From the NCBI GenBank assembly GCA_030765055.1, contig CM060955.1, positions 154,598,006 through 154,662,005 on the forward strand: a stretch of DNA of 64,000 bases, written 5' to 3'. The notes under the pieces are model-generated. The model did not search any database, was not told where the DNA came from, and saw only the letters and a program-made list of their open reading frames with translations. Below are positions 11,531 through 22,548 of this stretch, one piece after another. The DNA comes from Mantis religiosa. Lineage: Eukaryota; Arthropoda; Insecta; Mantodea; Mantidae. How positions within the stretch are numbered: the first letter of the stretch is position 1; the number at the start of each line of letters is the position of its first letter. The translations under genes were made by a program, and so were the position numbers.

Positions 11531-11635
11531 AATTATTAAAGCTGTAAGTTGCTCATTTGTATGTTTGATGTAGGACAATGTAAGTAATGACGTCATAGCA
11601 ATAACTGGTAGGCCGTCATCTTTTGTGCTCAAAAT

Positions 11636-11983
11636 ATGTTTAGTAAATATGAGGTTAGAAGTCGTGTCAATGATGGCAATGCTCGTCAACGACAAACAGA
11701 ATTATTGGAAGTTTGTGGTAGACAGACTTTATCATATCGTACCGTGGCTAGCTGGGCGAATGCATTTCGTAGAGGAAGGGAAGACGTAGAGCTGGCAGAC
11801 CGCCATCAGCAACTGATGATGTGCATTTGAGTGCTGTTAAACGACTGCAAGGAGACAGTCACATTTGGACCGATATGAGTCCATGTGATTTTGACCTTTT
11901 TGCTAATATTAAATTACCACTTAGAGGAGTTTCCTGTACAACGAGACAGACAATTATACCAGCAGTAGAGCAGTCTGTTTGAT
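11636..11983 (+). mobile_element. Mariner-type deletion derivative, copy M1
   Basis: The frame from 11636 encodes a mariner-like N-terminal helix-turn-helix: NARQRQTELLEVCGRQTLSY then RTVASWANAFRRGREDVE. After one frameshift, with the central catalytic region missing, it continues TDDVHLSAVKRLQGD and ends with the typical C-terminus: DMSPCDFDLF, LPLRGV, TIIPAVEQSV and a stop. SPCDFDLF carries the position of the last catalytic Asp of the Tc1/mariner superfamily. A full transposase is about 340 residues; this derivative keeps about 115. The join is at the same point in the copies at 29.9, 50.9 and 62.6 kb, so one deleted element was amplified with the array. Confidence 0.75.
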
Positions 11984-12196
11984 ATTGGGACAAGATGCTG
12001 TTGTTTATTTGTTGTGAATTCAATAGCATATTTTATTGCATTTTTTATACTTTACAACATAAATGCATGCTCATTTTACACGTTTTTATTGTATTAGAGA
12101 CAATAACTAATTAAAAGTTACACCCTCCAACTAATTGTAAGAGAAAATGTACAACATTATACAAACAAATAAAGAAGAGAGGTAGACCTTCGAATG

Positions 12197-12334
12197 TTCA
12201 AATGTCTCGCGTGTTTGCTGAGTAGCTGTAGCTACAGCGACACACAATGGAAGTCTCGTGAAACGCGAAGTACACTTTGAACGTCATAGATGTCACGCAA
12301 GTTGTAATTGCTATGCATATATCAATATTTCTTA
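12197..12334 (+). repeat. Core repeat copy 5
   Basis: Full-length core with a late stop in the FKC frame. Confidence 0.85.
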
Positions 12335-12349
12335 ATTACTAGGAATATT

Positions 12350-13275
12350 TTTTAAAAGACTGCAGTAGGTCGATTCTTGTTCTAAATTGCACTAGCTTCT
12401 AAATGTGAACGACAGTAAATTACAGCAATATCTTATACAGATATATATTCATACCAACAAGAATCATTGTATTTTCGAATAAAAGTTTCCCAAGTTCTTT
12501 ATAAGCTTCAAAAATTCAACTATTAACTTCCATATTTTTCCCCATTCATTCATACTTGCTGTGGAGGCTGTAAATATGCTGTAGGTACCTCGTTCTCGTA
12601 AAAGAGGCATTAAAATTTTTCTGATGTTCAACTGGATACAAACTAGTTGTATTGACGTTTTTAGCTGTAGGCATTCGTGGCATTACAGACTTCCTAGTTT
12701 TCACTTTATCAAATTTACAATTCAAAACTTCTTGTTCCATGTGTATGTAGTACTGAACAAGCTCATGAATCTTTGGAAATTCCTGTTGACTGACACCTGT
12801 GTAACATTGAATTAAATCGCTGTTGTAGCGGCAATACTTGTCTTTTAAGACAGTGTTGTGCTTCAGTATTCTCAGCCATGTTTAGAAATATTGGAGAAGC
12901 GCTGAAAACGCTGTAGTTTAGATGTCATAAAATAATCCCAAATAACAGATACCTAAAGAAAACTTGATTTTCATGTAAATAAACGTTAAAGAGCGCTGAC
13001 GCTTACATAAGATGCTTTAACTTTCAAGAAAGTCGATACACGACTAAACAAGAAGAAACAGAGGTAGACCTTGAGCTATAGACAAATGCTTCAATGCTGA
13101 TCGCTACCTGTAACCTAGAAATGTTGTTTACCTTTTATGGCCCATACATAAAAATTCATAACAACTTCTAATATAATATAGGTAATTATAAATTCAAACA
13201 AATCACAACCAATATCCACGAATTGGTTCACCCCACAAAAATAAAAATGTGTTTAACAAACCGTTTATTATAACA
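12350..13275 (-). repeat. Monomer segment with P1 and P2 remnants
   Basis: Minus frame 12740-12546 is open (64 codons). Reading upward from it gives KDRYCRYNSDLIQCYKDVNQ-like text with stops, the P1 peptide. P2 follows near 13.2 kb and is cut at 13275 by the LINE fragment, at the point where sister copies read TATAACAAGATCTAC. Confidence 0.45.
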
Positions 13276-13751
13276 TCCACCGATGACACCACCGATGTCT
13301 CTCTCTGGAGGATGTCTAAGGCTCTGCTCCGAATACCCACCTCCGACCCGCCACTTACCGAAGGCCAAAGAACAGCACAATCCTCTAGAGAAAAAGTGGA
13401 ACTCCTAGCCGAACACCTGGCAGCTACCTTCCATCCTGCAGAATCCCCCGACCATGAACAGGTCGCAGAAATTGAACAGCAGGTACAACATTTCCTTTCC
13501 TCTCCCTATAATACAGACGAAGTGCACCTCACCACAATCGCTGAGGTCAAAGGTTTAAATACTTCAGTCAGACCTTACAAAGCTGCTGGCTACGATCACA
13601 TACCTTACGCTGCCTTCAAGGTACTCCCGCAAAACTGGATAGTACTAATAGTCCATCTCTTCAATAGCCTGCTCCTTCTCTCCTACTTTCCTAAAAAATG
13701 GAAACATGCCAAGCTCATTACCATCCCCAAACCCGGCAATGAGCCACAAAG
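13276..13751 (+). pseudogene. Jockey-type LINE fragment, region before the reverse transcriptase
   Basis: The open frame that begins in array sequence at 13249 becomes LINE-derived from about 13276. It reads SLWRMSKALLRIPTSDPPLT, a linker with LAEHLAATFHPAES, then PYKAAGYDHIPYAAFKVLPQ and YFPKKWKHAKLITIPKPGNE. This is the stretch between endonuclease and reverse transcriptase fingers in Jockey-type LINEs, where the last motif normally leads into NYRPISLL. Here it stops at NEP and joins LTR-associated sequence at 13752. The 5' break lies in array DNA and the 3' break is inside the gene, so it is an internal fragment left by rearrangement, not a normal LINE insertion end. Confidence 0.8.
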
Positions 13752-14438
13752 GTCCCAGCAGAGGAGCGGAGACTAGCAACAGGTCTACCGCAGGAGGAAG
13801 TAGCTTTTCCACGGACCATATTGTCATGAACGCATTGTTGTGGGGAGGGTGCGTGTGGCGTCTTTCTTATAGCACCGTCTTGATTGTTTGACAACATTCC
13901 GGATATTGAGAAAACTATAAAAAGGGAACCGCCACCTGCCACTGGGAACAGTCGCTAATTGAACGCGTGTCCGTGAACAGATGTAAAAGTGAACTCTTTT
14001 GTGGTCGATGACCTTGTAAGTTGTACTGTGCTTAAGACGTAATTCTGCTGATGTACGAAGTGAATTTCTACGAAAATAAACAGCAAATTTTTGTGTTTGT
14101 AACTTGGACTTTTAATTTCACGAACCCAGAAGGTCACAATTGGTGTCAGGAATGGGACCAAACAATCAAGACGGCGCTAGAAGAAAGAAGAACTCTCCAG
14201 AAACCCATCTCCTTCCACCCACCATTTCGGCAAGCTTTTATCTCCGCAGTGCACTGTCCGTCTCTTTGAACACGTCCCTTGTGCCGCCTCAACTCAACAA
14301 TCCTTCCATGCTTTGTCGGGACATCCACTAACACTTCTACCCTGAAAGAGACCACCAGATGAGAGATGATGTGAAAAAATAGAGGAGATGAAATTGAGAG
14401 ACAGGGTATTCGGGGAATGTAATTAAGGTACACAACAT
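13752..14438 (+). mobile_element. LTR retrotransposon end: LTR, primer-binding site and leader, copy 1
   Basis: The LTR is 13822-14138 (317 bp), starting TGTCATGAAC and ending AGGTCACA. It holds a TATA-like CTATAAAAAGG at 13914 and AATAAA near 14077. Two bases after it, TGGTGTCAGGAATGGGA (14141-14157) is a primer-binding site that would fit the 3' end of a tRNA-Leu. About 70 bp left of the LTR and 280 bp right of it are shared with copy 2 at 43.7-44.4 kb, whose LTR has the same length. No gag or pol is left. Gypsy-type is likely; this rests on the LTR and primer site only. Confidence 0.7.
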
Positions 14439-14439
14439 T

Positions 14440-14608
14440 CGCCTAGCGATCCAGGAAAACTCTAGAGCTTAGAGTTACCCGACACTCGTCTTTTAGGATA
14501 AGGGAAACCCTCGGAAAACACCTTATCCAGGTAACTCATCCTGACCGAGATTCGAACTCGGGACCTCTTGAACGTGAGGCAGACATGCTACCATCTACGC
14601 TGCCGAGT
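14440..14608 (-). mobile_element. tRNA-derived SINE, uninterrupted copy
   Basis: On the minus strand a tRNA-like head (14608-14532) reads GGCAGCGTAGATGGTAGC and CTGCCTCACG, with box B GAGTTCGAATCTCG. The anticodon region looks like tRNA-Val(CAC). A tail follows with ACCTGGATAAGG, a TTTTCCGAGG-like stretch and GGGTAACTCTAAG. The tail resembles SINEs I remember from cockroaches and termites. At the centre the text CACCTTATCCAGG is the empty site of the LTR inserted in the sister copy at 44.5 kb. Confidence 0.7.
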
Positions 14609-14613
14609 CGAGC

Positions 14614-14745
14614 GACATCGTTGTTGGACAGATATGAGCCCACTATATGATTTCCATTTTTTTGCGAAAATGAAATTATCACTTAGATGAGTTCGCTTTA
14701 GTGCCGGACAGACAATTATACCAGAAGTAGAGCAGTTTGTTTGAC
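14614..14745 (+). mobile_element. Mariner C-terminal fragment, copy M2
   Basis: Only the end of the mariner derivative is present: HRCWTDMSPL-like text, a damaged catalytic segment, then TIIPEVEQFV and a stop. It starts exactly where the SINE ends, as in the copy at 45359-45487. The distance from here to the next core copy (553 bp) is identical in both places. Confidence 0.7.
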
Positions 14746-15166
14746 ATTAGGACAACAAGACGCTGTGGATAGCATCCGTCGTCTTCCTGATCTGTAGAGT
14801 CGAGTTTTTCATGTTGGTTCAAATTACTTATAAGCACTGCAATAATGTAACTATTTGTTCTTAATGCAATAGCACATTTTATTGCATGTTTTTGACATTT
14901 TGCAGCATCAATGCATACTTATTTTATACGTTTTAGTGCATTAAATCCAATTAATTATTCTAAATTACAACCTAAGCTAATTTTTAGAAATTTTTACAAG
15001 ATAATAAAAAATAAAAGTATAACGCACAGTAAAGGAATCCCAAATGAAAGGTATTTGACGAAAACCTAGTTTTCATTTAAATAGAAATTTACAGTCCGCA
15101 GACGCTGTCTGCTTTCAACAATGTCTACAAACAAGTAAAGAAGAAAGAGATGTACAACTGGAGCAG

Positions 15167-15304
15167 TTCAAATTTCCCGCGTGTTTGCTGAGTAGCAGTG
15201 AATGCAGCGACACAGAGTGGAGGTCTTCTGCAGCATTAAGTACGCCTAGTTTCTGATAGATGACGCACAAGTTGTAATTGCCCTGTATATATCAATATGT
15301 CTTA
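15167..15304 (+). repeat. Core repeat copy 6
   Basis: Full-length core with open frame; first Cys codon changed to Phe. Confidence 0.85.
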
Positions 15305-16264
15305 GGTATTAAGAATGTTTTAGAAACATTAGAGTAGTGATGTTTAGTTTTGGTTCAAACCATGTACAAAATGTGAGAGATAGATATTTGTAGTTATATT
15401 ATATATACAAATAAACACATACCGACAAGACGTATTGTATTTTTGAACAAAAGTCTTCTAAGACTTATATAAGCTCCATAATTCCAACAATTTTGACATT
15501 ATTTATTTCAATTCAGAATTGCTATGTTTGACTATACATTACATTTGGTACTAGAGAATCGTAAAATCAGAGACATGCTGTTTTTTATTCTAATTTATAA
15601 TGCAAAACATGTACAGATGGGTACGCATTACTAAACTTTCACAAGAATTTTCGGAAATTCCAGTTGATTAACATATTTGTAACATTTTAGTAAATTAGCA
15701 ATGCAGCAGCAATATCTGTCTTATTCAGTTGACCTCCTGACCTACATACATACTAATATTCTGAGTCTTTGAACTAGTTACTATTGTGTATACGGTCCTT
15801 CTGCTATTAGTGCGCTCGTAATACCTTTTTTTCAGGCGATAAGTCACTTTTCTTCCCCATAACCCCATATTTCCTTTAACACTAAATCTCACAGGTTCTC
15901 TAGTCTTGCACTGCACGCATAGAACTTTAAAAGCATTGATATAATACAGAAGAAGTCTATTGACAAAATAAAGCCAAGAATTCTAAAGATAAACCTTTTA
16001 AATATCGAATTAATTTGCATGGGCACATAATAAACACCACAAATACACACAATAAATATACTCTTATGACAGCTGACAGTCAACTTAGCAGTTGTACCAG
16101 CATATGCTTACAAAATATCCCACAAATCATCATAGAATATCCCGGAATGATTCTTATGTATCATTCATTCATTGTTACATCCAAAGTTGTCATTAATTCA
16201 GAGTTAGGCTGAAATAAGTTCATTTTATGACTGAAATTCAGCTTAGTGTAATAATTTGGTTACC

Positions 16265-16440
16265 TGTGTAAGGTTTCCTCCAACGTTGAGACATATTGCA
16301 CGGTGAATGAGTTGGGTGACATCATTCTCAAATGAGTCCAGGGTTTATAGATCTTAGAGTTACATGGCATTCATCTTGAAGGATAAGGGAAAAACCTTAT
16401 CCAGGTAACTCACCCTGACCGAGATTCTAACACGGGTCCT
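16265..16440 (-). mobile_element. tRNA-derived SINE, 5'-damaged
   Basis: Minus-strand SINE of the same family as at 14440. The tRNA head is shortened and box B is mutated (GTTAGAATCTCG). The tail is longer: GGTAACTCTAAG, a GGACTCATTTG-like motif and a final CAACGTTGGAGG. Confidence 0.65.
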
Positions 16441-16629
16441 CTGTAATTTACTAAACATTATCACTTAGGTGGAAAAAAGCTATAGGTATATTTTAATCGA
16501 TTCAAAGTGTCAAACGATTTCTTACAATCTGATTGGTTAAAGGTTACATTCCCTTTAAGAATTATATTCTAATAAAACTGCTTAGTAATTGACAGAATAC
16601 CTAACCAATGAAGACAATCGCTAATTAAG

Positions 16630-16845
16630 GTGATCTGTAAAGGAGAAGCGGACCTAACGAACACAAAGAAGTACGGAGACATAGCACTAGAGAATACTCA
16701 GTACAAGATCCTCTCAAAATTAATAATAAGCGATCACAAGACTGTGTATTCACAGCTTCCACCATTTGATATGCATAAAGGAATCTTATCACGACCCAAG
16801 CCAAGGTGTATATGTGAATTGTGCTGTCAAACCTCTAAAACATAA
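16630..16845 (+). pseudogene. LINE reverse-transcriptase fragment fused to Cys-rich tail
   Basis: The frame reads ICKGEADLTNTKKYGDIALE then NTQYKILSKLI, which matches the reverse-transcriptase motif NYRGI-L-N--YKI--K (fingers region). After 40 residues it changes to LPPFDMHKGILSRPKPRCIC and ELCCQTS, which is not reverse transcriptase. It looks instead like a Cys-rich DNA-binding start. The better copy is 47138-47401, with ILTHRTIYKKAKNN after the cysteines. All three copies carry the same fusion, so it predates the block duplication. Confidence 0.55.
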
Positions 16846-17340
16846 ACACATAGAACTATATACAAAAAGGCTGAGAACAATTGCAGTTTATGAAACCGAA
16901 CATATTCACACAACAATGAATATTAATGTGCCTTTTAAATTTATATATTCCAAAAGGTACACTAAAGGAAGTTGACATATACTTGACTGAAGAAACACTC
17001 GAAGTTTTTTACAACAATGATAGATATTTAAAATACATAGGATCTCAATAAAAGTAGTGTAAAATGACGTTAAATTTATAAGAAGTCAAACTATCTTAGG
17101 TACAGGACAAATACTTCCAGATACGATGTGACGTATGACACGTCAGGTCATTCATTAAAACTTGTCGTAACAAACAAGTCTGTATTAACTGTAGTCATGA
17201 GACATTGATAAAATAAACTGTGTAAATTGTGATCTAGAGCTGCTAGCAGGGAACGTACAATATATGTATTAGAATCTAAATGTTGAGGAATTAAGAGTTG
17301 CAACCCATATATGTTTAAGGACGAGGAACCCTTTCGTACT

Positions 17341-17660
17341 GTGACTTTGTGTGTTCGTAGAATTAAAAGAAAATGTAGATCTTGTTAAAACAAAAATTCA
17401 TATCAAATACTTTTATCGTGGAGGGAAGCATTTCTTATGTATTTCTTATTATTTGTGTGAATTTATCAATAATTTTATCAAATTTGAAGCTTTCATCGTA
17501 TGTTTTAGTATGTATATAGGTCATGCAACGAAAGCAAAATGTCCCGCATGCGCGAGTTTTAAAATACTTTGCTGTAGCTTAAAGTCTAACTCTCTTTCTT
17601 CTTCTTTATTTATAGACGCTATTGAAAGCTCAAAACACCTTATTTAACGTCTGCTGTCTG
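17341..17660 (+). repeat. Inverted peptide block P2, copy 1
   Basis: The plus frame 17351-17647 (98 codons) reads ENVDLVKTKIHIKYFYRGGK, a hydrophobic middle and IGHATKAKCPACASF. This is P2, found on the minus strand in most monomers. Its end continues into the reverse complement of the AAAGAAGAAAGAGA / AGACGCT segment. So this sub-block is inverted against the rest of the array, as at 40.56 and 59.1 kb. Confidence 0.55.
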
Positions 17661-17769
17661 TAAATTTTACTTAATATAGCCTAGGTGTTTATCAAGCACT
17701 TGTTACTTGAGATTCTTCTACTGTGCATAACACTTGCATTTTGTAATATGTTGTATAATTATTCTAAAA

Positions 17770-18150
17770 ATTAGTTTAGTATTCTATCTTATAATATTAG
17801 TATTTTAATAGATACATGTAAGCCTTCTTTGTGTAATAATTACAAACCGTATTAACTATTCGGATTCTTTCTTATTAATAGAAGGTTCAATTGACACATC
17901 CCCCTTTTTATGGCAGTAAGGGAGTTAATGGAATCTTAGAAATATCTGATACATCTTTCTCTTCTTACATTTTTCTAGATACACTCATATCTTGAAGATC
18001 CATCAATTTATTCTCATTAAGGTAAGTATTATGTAAAGTCTGGAATGGTTCAAAGATTTATGCTTGTCTTATTTACGTCCTGCAAAACAAATTTACATCC
18101 CAGGATGAATGACACGAGTGAAATAAAGTTCACATTAACCGAGAGAATGC
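17770..18150 (+). repeat. Block with 43-nt exon-like segment, copy 2
   Basis: The best-preserved copy: TTCTTACATTTTTCTAG, then 43 nt at 17979-18021 ending CATTAAG, then GTAAGT. The donor AAG|GTAAGT is a perfect consensus. The open frame reads YTHILKIHQFILIK. Confidence 0.6.
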
Positions 18151-18204
18151 CAATGTAATGTCTAGAAAGAAATAAAGAAGAAAGAGATGCAGACCTTGGG
18201 CATA

Positions 18205-18341
18205 TCAAATGTCCCACATGTTTCCTGGGTAGCAGAGACTGCAGCAGCAGACAGTGGAATTCGCATTTAACGCGAAGTATACGCAGGATGTGACAGATGG
18301 CGCGCAAGTTGAAATTGCTGTGTATATATCAATATGTCTTA
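18205..18341 (+). repeat. Core repeat copy 7
   Basis: Open frame (FKCPTCFLGS). It lies 497 bp before the 5' end of hAT copy B. Confidence 0.85.
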
Positions 18342-18701
18342 AATATTAAGAATCTTTTAAAAACATTTGAATAGTGATGTTCCATTATGATTCAAATAAA
18401 TTTACTAAATGCGAATGTTAGTTATTTGTAGTTCAATTACATATAAAAGTCCAATTAGACTGACAAGAGATATTGTATTTTTGAACAAAAGTCTCCTAAG
18501 ACTTATATATGTTCTATAATTCCAGCAATTTTTGTATTATTTATTCGAATTCAGTATAAATTATTTTTGATATGGTGTGGGAATATCACATTTGGTACTA
18601 ACATCAGTCGTAACATTAGAGACATCCTGCTTTTCATTTGAATTTAAATGTTCTGTACAGCCATTGCTGCAATAGACAAAGTTAGAAAATCCTGTGCTGT
18701 G

Positions 18702-19702
18702 CAGTGTTTGGTGTAGCTTTCCCAAAAAAGTCACAGCATTTCTCGCTGCACACAGTAAAAGGGGTCTGTGTGCCATTTTTACATGCACAAAAGTGCTTGG
18801 TTTTGATTTGCTTTCCCTGCACTTTGATTTGCTGTTGCATGGCGACTCTCCATTGGCTATTATCTGTCATTCTTCAACATGGATACTAATACTTCTACAC
18901 ATGGATAGAGGTGTTCTTGCACGCATTTGCTTGCAGATGGGAGTCAGGAATGTATGTTGGTACTCTTTTCTTACTTTATTTACAGTTCGAATTACTGGCT
19001 TACTGAAAACAGTTGTTCGTTTCAAGTTACACTGCTATGGTTGATGGTATCACCACGTCTTTTATGTGCACTTACATAAATTCGGTGAGCACCTTAATCA
19101 GTTACCCTTTCTCTACAGGAACCCTGGAAAAAAAGTGCAAATCAAGCAACAGGGTAGGCTAACTCCAGAACTAAGTATAAAGCAGTGTGAAAAGAAGGGA
19201 GAAATAATTCCTACACCAGATGTTTTAACCCCAAAGTGTATGAGTATAACTGGGTATGTGGATATCAAGAACGAAATGCTCTGTTCTACTTTCCATTCCT
19301 GCTCTTCGGAAACAATGTCTGGAGCACAACTAGAGTGACAGATTTAGGTCATCTAATTCTGCGTATTAGTAAGCATAAACAAAACGTAAAGCATTTAAAT
19401 ACTGTACTAGATTTTAGTGCTTTAGAGAGTATAAACATTGCGACACAGTTAAGTCGTGCATATGGAGCGAGACTGAAAGATCACCAGAAAGTTGAAAGAA
19501 ACAGTCATGTGCTATCGCGTATAATTGATTGTATTTTGTTGTCAATGGAGAAGAGCATTGCCTCTAAGATGGAGGATTTTAACACCAGAGTCATTAAGCA
19601 GTTCTGAAATAGAAAGGTGCGCCGCCTAGACTTCATACTTCGACATTAAGGAACACCGCAACCTTGTAGCACACTCCTAATTTTATGCACCAGACAACAC
19701 TG
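18702..19702 (+). mobile_element. Internally deleted hAT element, copy B
   Basis: Starts with CAGTGTTTGGTGTAGC; a start codon context ACATGGATACTAATAC lies at 18880. The N-terminal transposase segment is split over two frames (19066-19338 and 19236-19607), with TLEKK, RLTPELSIKQCEKKG, a damaged TTF zinc finger (FYFPFLLFG, so one Cys is lost) and HKQNVKHLNTVLDFSALESI. It then jumps to the transposase C-terminus: MEKSIASKMEDFNTRVIKQF and a stop. About 400 central residues of a normal hAT transposase are absent. The 3' side ends CACCAGACAACACTG. CAGTG...CACTG fits hAT termini, but only five bases match and I see no 8-bp target duplication. Confidence 0.75.
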
Positions 19703-20506
19703 TATATAGCTGCTTTACATTAGTTCATGTGACTCCATATTATGTCTGATTTATTGCACTGTCTCTATAAATCCTTAAAGTGAGGAGAGTTCTAAACAAC
19801 TTCTTCAGGGGCAGCGAACGTATTAAAATAGATAATATTAAAGGCCACAGTCCAAAACTAATTTTGTAAATATTGTGCAACAGATTACAAAAATGAGAAT
19901 ATAATTAACAATGTAAGAATCCAACATAAAAGGTATTTAATGAAAACCTAGTCTTTATTCAAATAAAATCTTACAGACAGCAGGCTTTGAACCTTCCAGA
20001 AAGTCAATAAACAAGTAAAGAAGAAGGAGAGGTGGGCCTAAAGTAAGTCTTATAACAAGTAAAGTTAACAGGTGTAGTAAGATTTTGTGTATCTCAAACC
20101 ATTTCCGAGTTGTGACAAGTGATGCCGCACGTGGCTATTTCCTGTAAATTACACATATGTACTCCGTTTGTCATACAAATATCTTATTCAAAATTTCCTG
20201 AAAAGTTTCCGTTTAGGTGTAATTGTGCTATTGTGAGGTGTCCTTAAAAATTGTAATGGGTTATGTTTGAAGATGCTGAAGATAGGTATATATATTTGGT
20301 ATTTCCCTGACTTTACACCTTTGAAATATGCGGAACAAAATTTATTTTCTTTTTTGATTCAGGAGATCCGAATATATATATATATTGCCTTTCCAATTTT
20401 GACATTTAATTATTAGCTAGGATGCAATCCCTCCTCTACCTACTATACATGTGACACTTAACACTAAAAAGAGAACGCCAAGAAGAAAAACGGTACCAAA
20501 CTGCAT
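19703..20506 (+). repeat. Post-hAT linker, copy 2
   Basis: Same order of anchors as 5549-6312, including GATGCCGCACGTGGC and ACACTTAACACTAAAAAGAG just before the core. Confidence 0.65.
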
Positions 20507-20625
20507 TTCAAATGTCCCGCGTGTTTCCCGAGTAGCTGCGACTACAGCGAAAACAGCGGAAATCTTATGTAACACGAAGTACGATGTTACAGATGGCACG
20601 CAAGATCTAATTGTTATGTATATTA
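20507..20625 (+). repeat. Core repeat copy 8
   Basis: Shortened by deletions in its second half; it runs into the long block that starts near 20620. Confidence 0.8.
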
Positions 20626-22054
20626 TTTGCAAGTAAGATGTAAATGCGCAAAATAAATATTTCATAATATATTCATTTATAGTTATTTTTTAAAATTCAT
20701 ATAGCCCTCTTATAATGTTTTACATGCAGAAGCATTATAAATTCATTATTCCTGAAATAAAGAGGTATTTTTACTTTTTAGCGATCATCATCTCAACGAT
20801 GGCAGAAACTGAAAGTATAAAATCAGTAGAAGCAGAGAATGTATCTTGTGTTGGTGATGTGCTGTGATGATCCACAGAAACATTAGTAATGCACTACAAA
20901 GCTTTCTTCTTCATCTATACAGTAATTTACTGTGGCATATTTCTTAAAGTATGGAGCTTCACTTCAATATCAGTGCAAACTTTAAGAAAAACTTTGAGGT
21001 CTTCTATGGCCAACATGTGCATATGTTCATGAGATGTGAAGCCATTTTAGACAGTTCACTGAATATATTGTTGGTTTTGAGAGAATAGCGTTAAATTGTT
21101 TATGTTTGAGTTATATAAAAAAGGGCAATATAACAAAAGTAGTTTGCAGTTTAAATTCCTTAAAAAGATCTAACATAAACTACAGCTATTCTGTAATTGA
21201 CATTTAGTTTCGATATGTTTATGCGTAATAACATTAAGGCAAAATTAAACATCTGAATATCACTATGAGATTTCCTCACTATTTCAGCTTTGTACATTCA
21301 TGAACATGGACATGAAATTAAACTTAGTTAAATCTCATAATTTAGACAATATTAAATGATGTATCTGCCAATGTGTTTGCCATGGTATACAACTTAATGT
21401 TAACAAACTTAACTCCGTGACGCTCTTTATAACCACAAAAAGCACAAACAACTGAATAACGAGATGCAGAAGGGCCTGCTTGCCATTTGGTAAGTGCTGC
21501 CACATGTTTGTAGTGAGAACTGTCCGAAACTACACTCTAGGCAATACCATACGACCTTTTCCTATGTAAATTACAGTTCTTTGTTTACAAAACTCAATAC
21601 AGACCGACAAGGAGTATTGTGTTCAAAACAAAGCTCTTATAAGTTCTGGAAATTCAACTCTTGATTTATCCTTCATTCTAATCTTGCTTATTAATTGATA
21701 ATTTGTGAGAACTGTAGCGCGCTATAATGACCCAAGTGATTCATCCAGTTACGTAACTGTGTTGATAACAAGTTTGGAAAAGATGTCGATAAAAACTCTT
21801 CTACGTATATGCATACAACAGGATAATTGAGTAGCATAACCAAGAGTACATTAGTGAGATTATGTCTATCTCTTACCGTTTTTGAGTTGTACCAAGTAAC
21901 GAAGAACGAAAACGACATCTAAGCGCATTCTCTGCAAATTAAACATATGTACTTCGTTTGTCATAAAAAATATCTTAAGCATTTAAAATATGAGTACAAA
22001 CACATAAGATCTGTTTTAAAAATTCAAAATCGTAGAAATATTTTCCGTTAAGTG

Positions 22055-22548
22055 TGTAACAGTATTTTTAGGTTCGGAGGAATTAAGAATTTATAAAATA
22101 TATGTAGTTTTGTGATTGGCCGAAGTAGTAGTGGTGTGACGTGGCATGACGTTATGTGGTGACGTGCTTATTGGATCGGCCAATCACAGAATTGAGAAGT
22201 AACGATAGTTACGGGAATTCAATAAACTTTAAGAGACAGATATGTTCTTCAATCTTGTTAAATTACGAGAATTCAATTACCTTGAGGAGAGTGATATGTT
22301 CTTCAGTCTTGTTTAGTGAAGATATAACAAAATAAGAATTCATCAAAATAATTTGACTTCTTTATTCCGAACCACGCCTTGAAACGCATGTCTCATGACT
22401 TATTTAGAATTCGATTGATACTTCAAAATAATCATGGAAGTGAACGTATGAACATAATTTTGGAGCTGATGGCGTGGATATCTTGTACAAGAGGATCCAA
22501 GAAAGAAATCGGAATTAACTACGAATAGTCCAAGAAATTTATGTTACA
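22055..22548. mobile_element. Solo LTR with 4-bp target duplication
   Basis: 494 bp starting TGTAACA and ending TGTTACA, which are perfect 7-bp inverted ends with TG...CA. It is flanked by AGTG on both sides (22051-22054, 22549-22552). The sister block near 55030 reads TTAAGGTTTATTGCG with no insert, which is the empty site. Inside are a TATAAAATATA stretch at 22092, a promoter-like cluster, an AATAAA near 22222 and a ~50-bp imperfect direct duplication (22212-22261 and 22264-22314). Transcription direction is not certain. Confidence 0.7.
22111..22188. promoter_or_regulatory. CCAAT/CRE-like cluster within the solo LTR
   Basis: Two perfect 13-bp arms, TGTGATTGGCCGA (22111-22123) and TCGGCCAATCACA (22176-22188), enclose 52 bp. 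Within 78 bp there are three TGACGT motifs (22137, 22147, 22160) and three CCAAT/ATTGG boxes (22115, 22170, 22180). That density is typical of a strong LTR enhancer-promoter. Confidence 0.55.

Larger units (their letters stand above)
15820..17345 (+). repeat. Duplicated block with LINE fragment and SINE, copy 1
   Basis: Colinear with 46325-47880 and 56845-58375. Shared anchors include TAGTCTTGCACTGCACGCAT-like text, the SINE, the reverse-transcriptase fragment and CAGATACGATGTGACGTA. In all three the SINE is at the same place, so the block was duplicated after the SINE inserted. Confidence 0.75.

Noticed and set aside
18682..18870. Minus-strand frame MTDNSQWRVAMQQQIKVQGK
   Set aside because: Repeated at 31.1 kb but lies opposite the hAT 5' leader; the plus-strand start and zinc finger explain the conservation.
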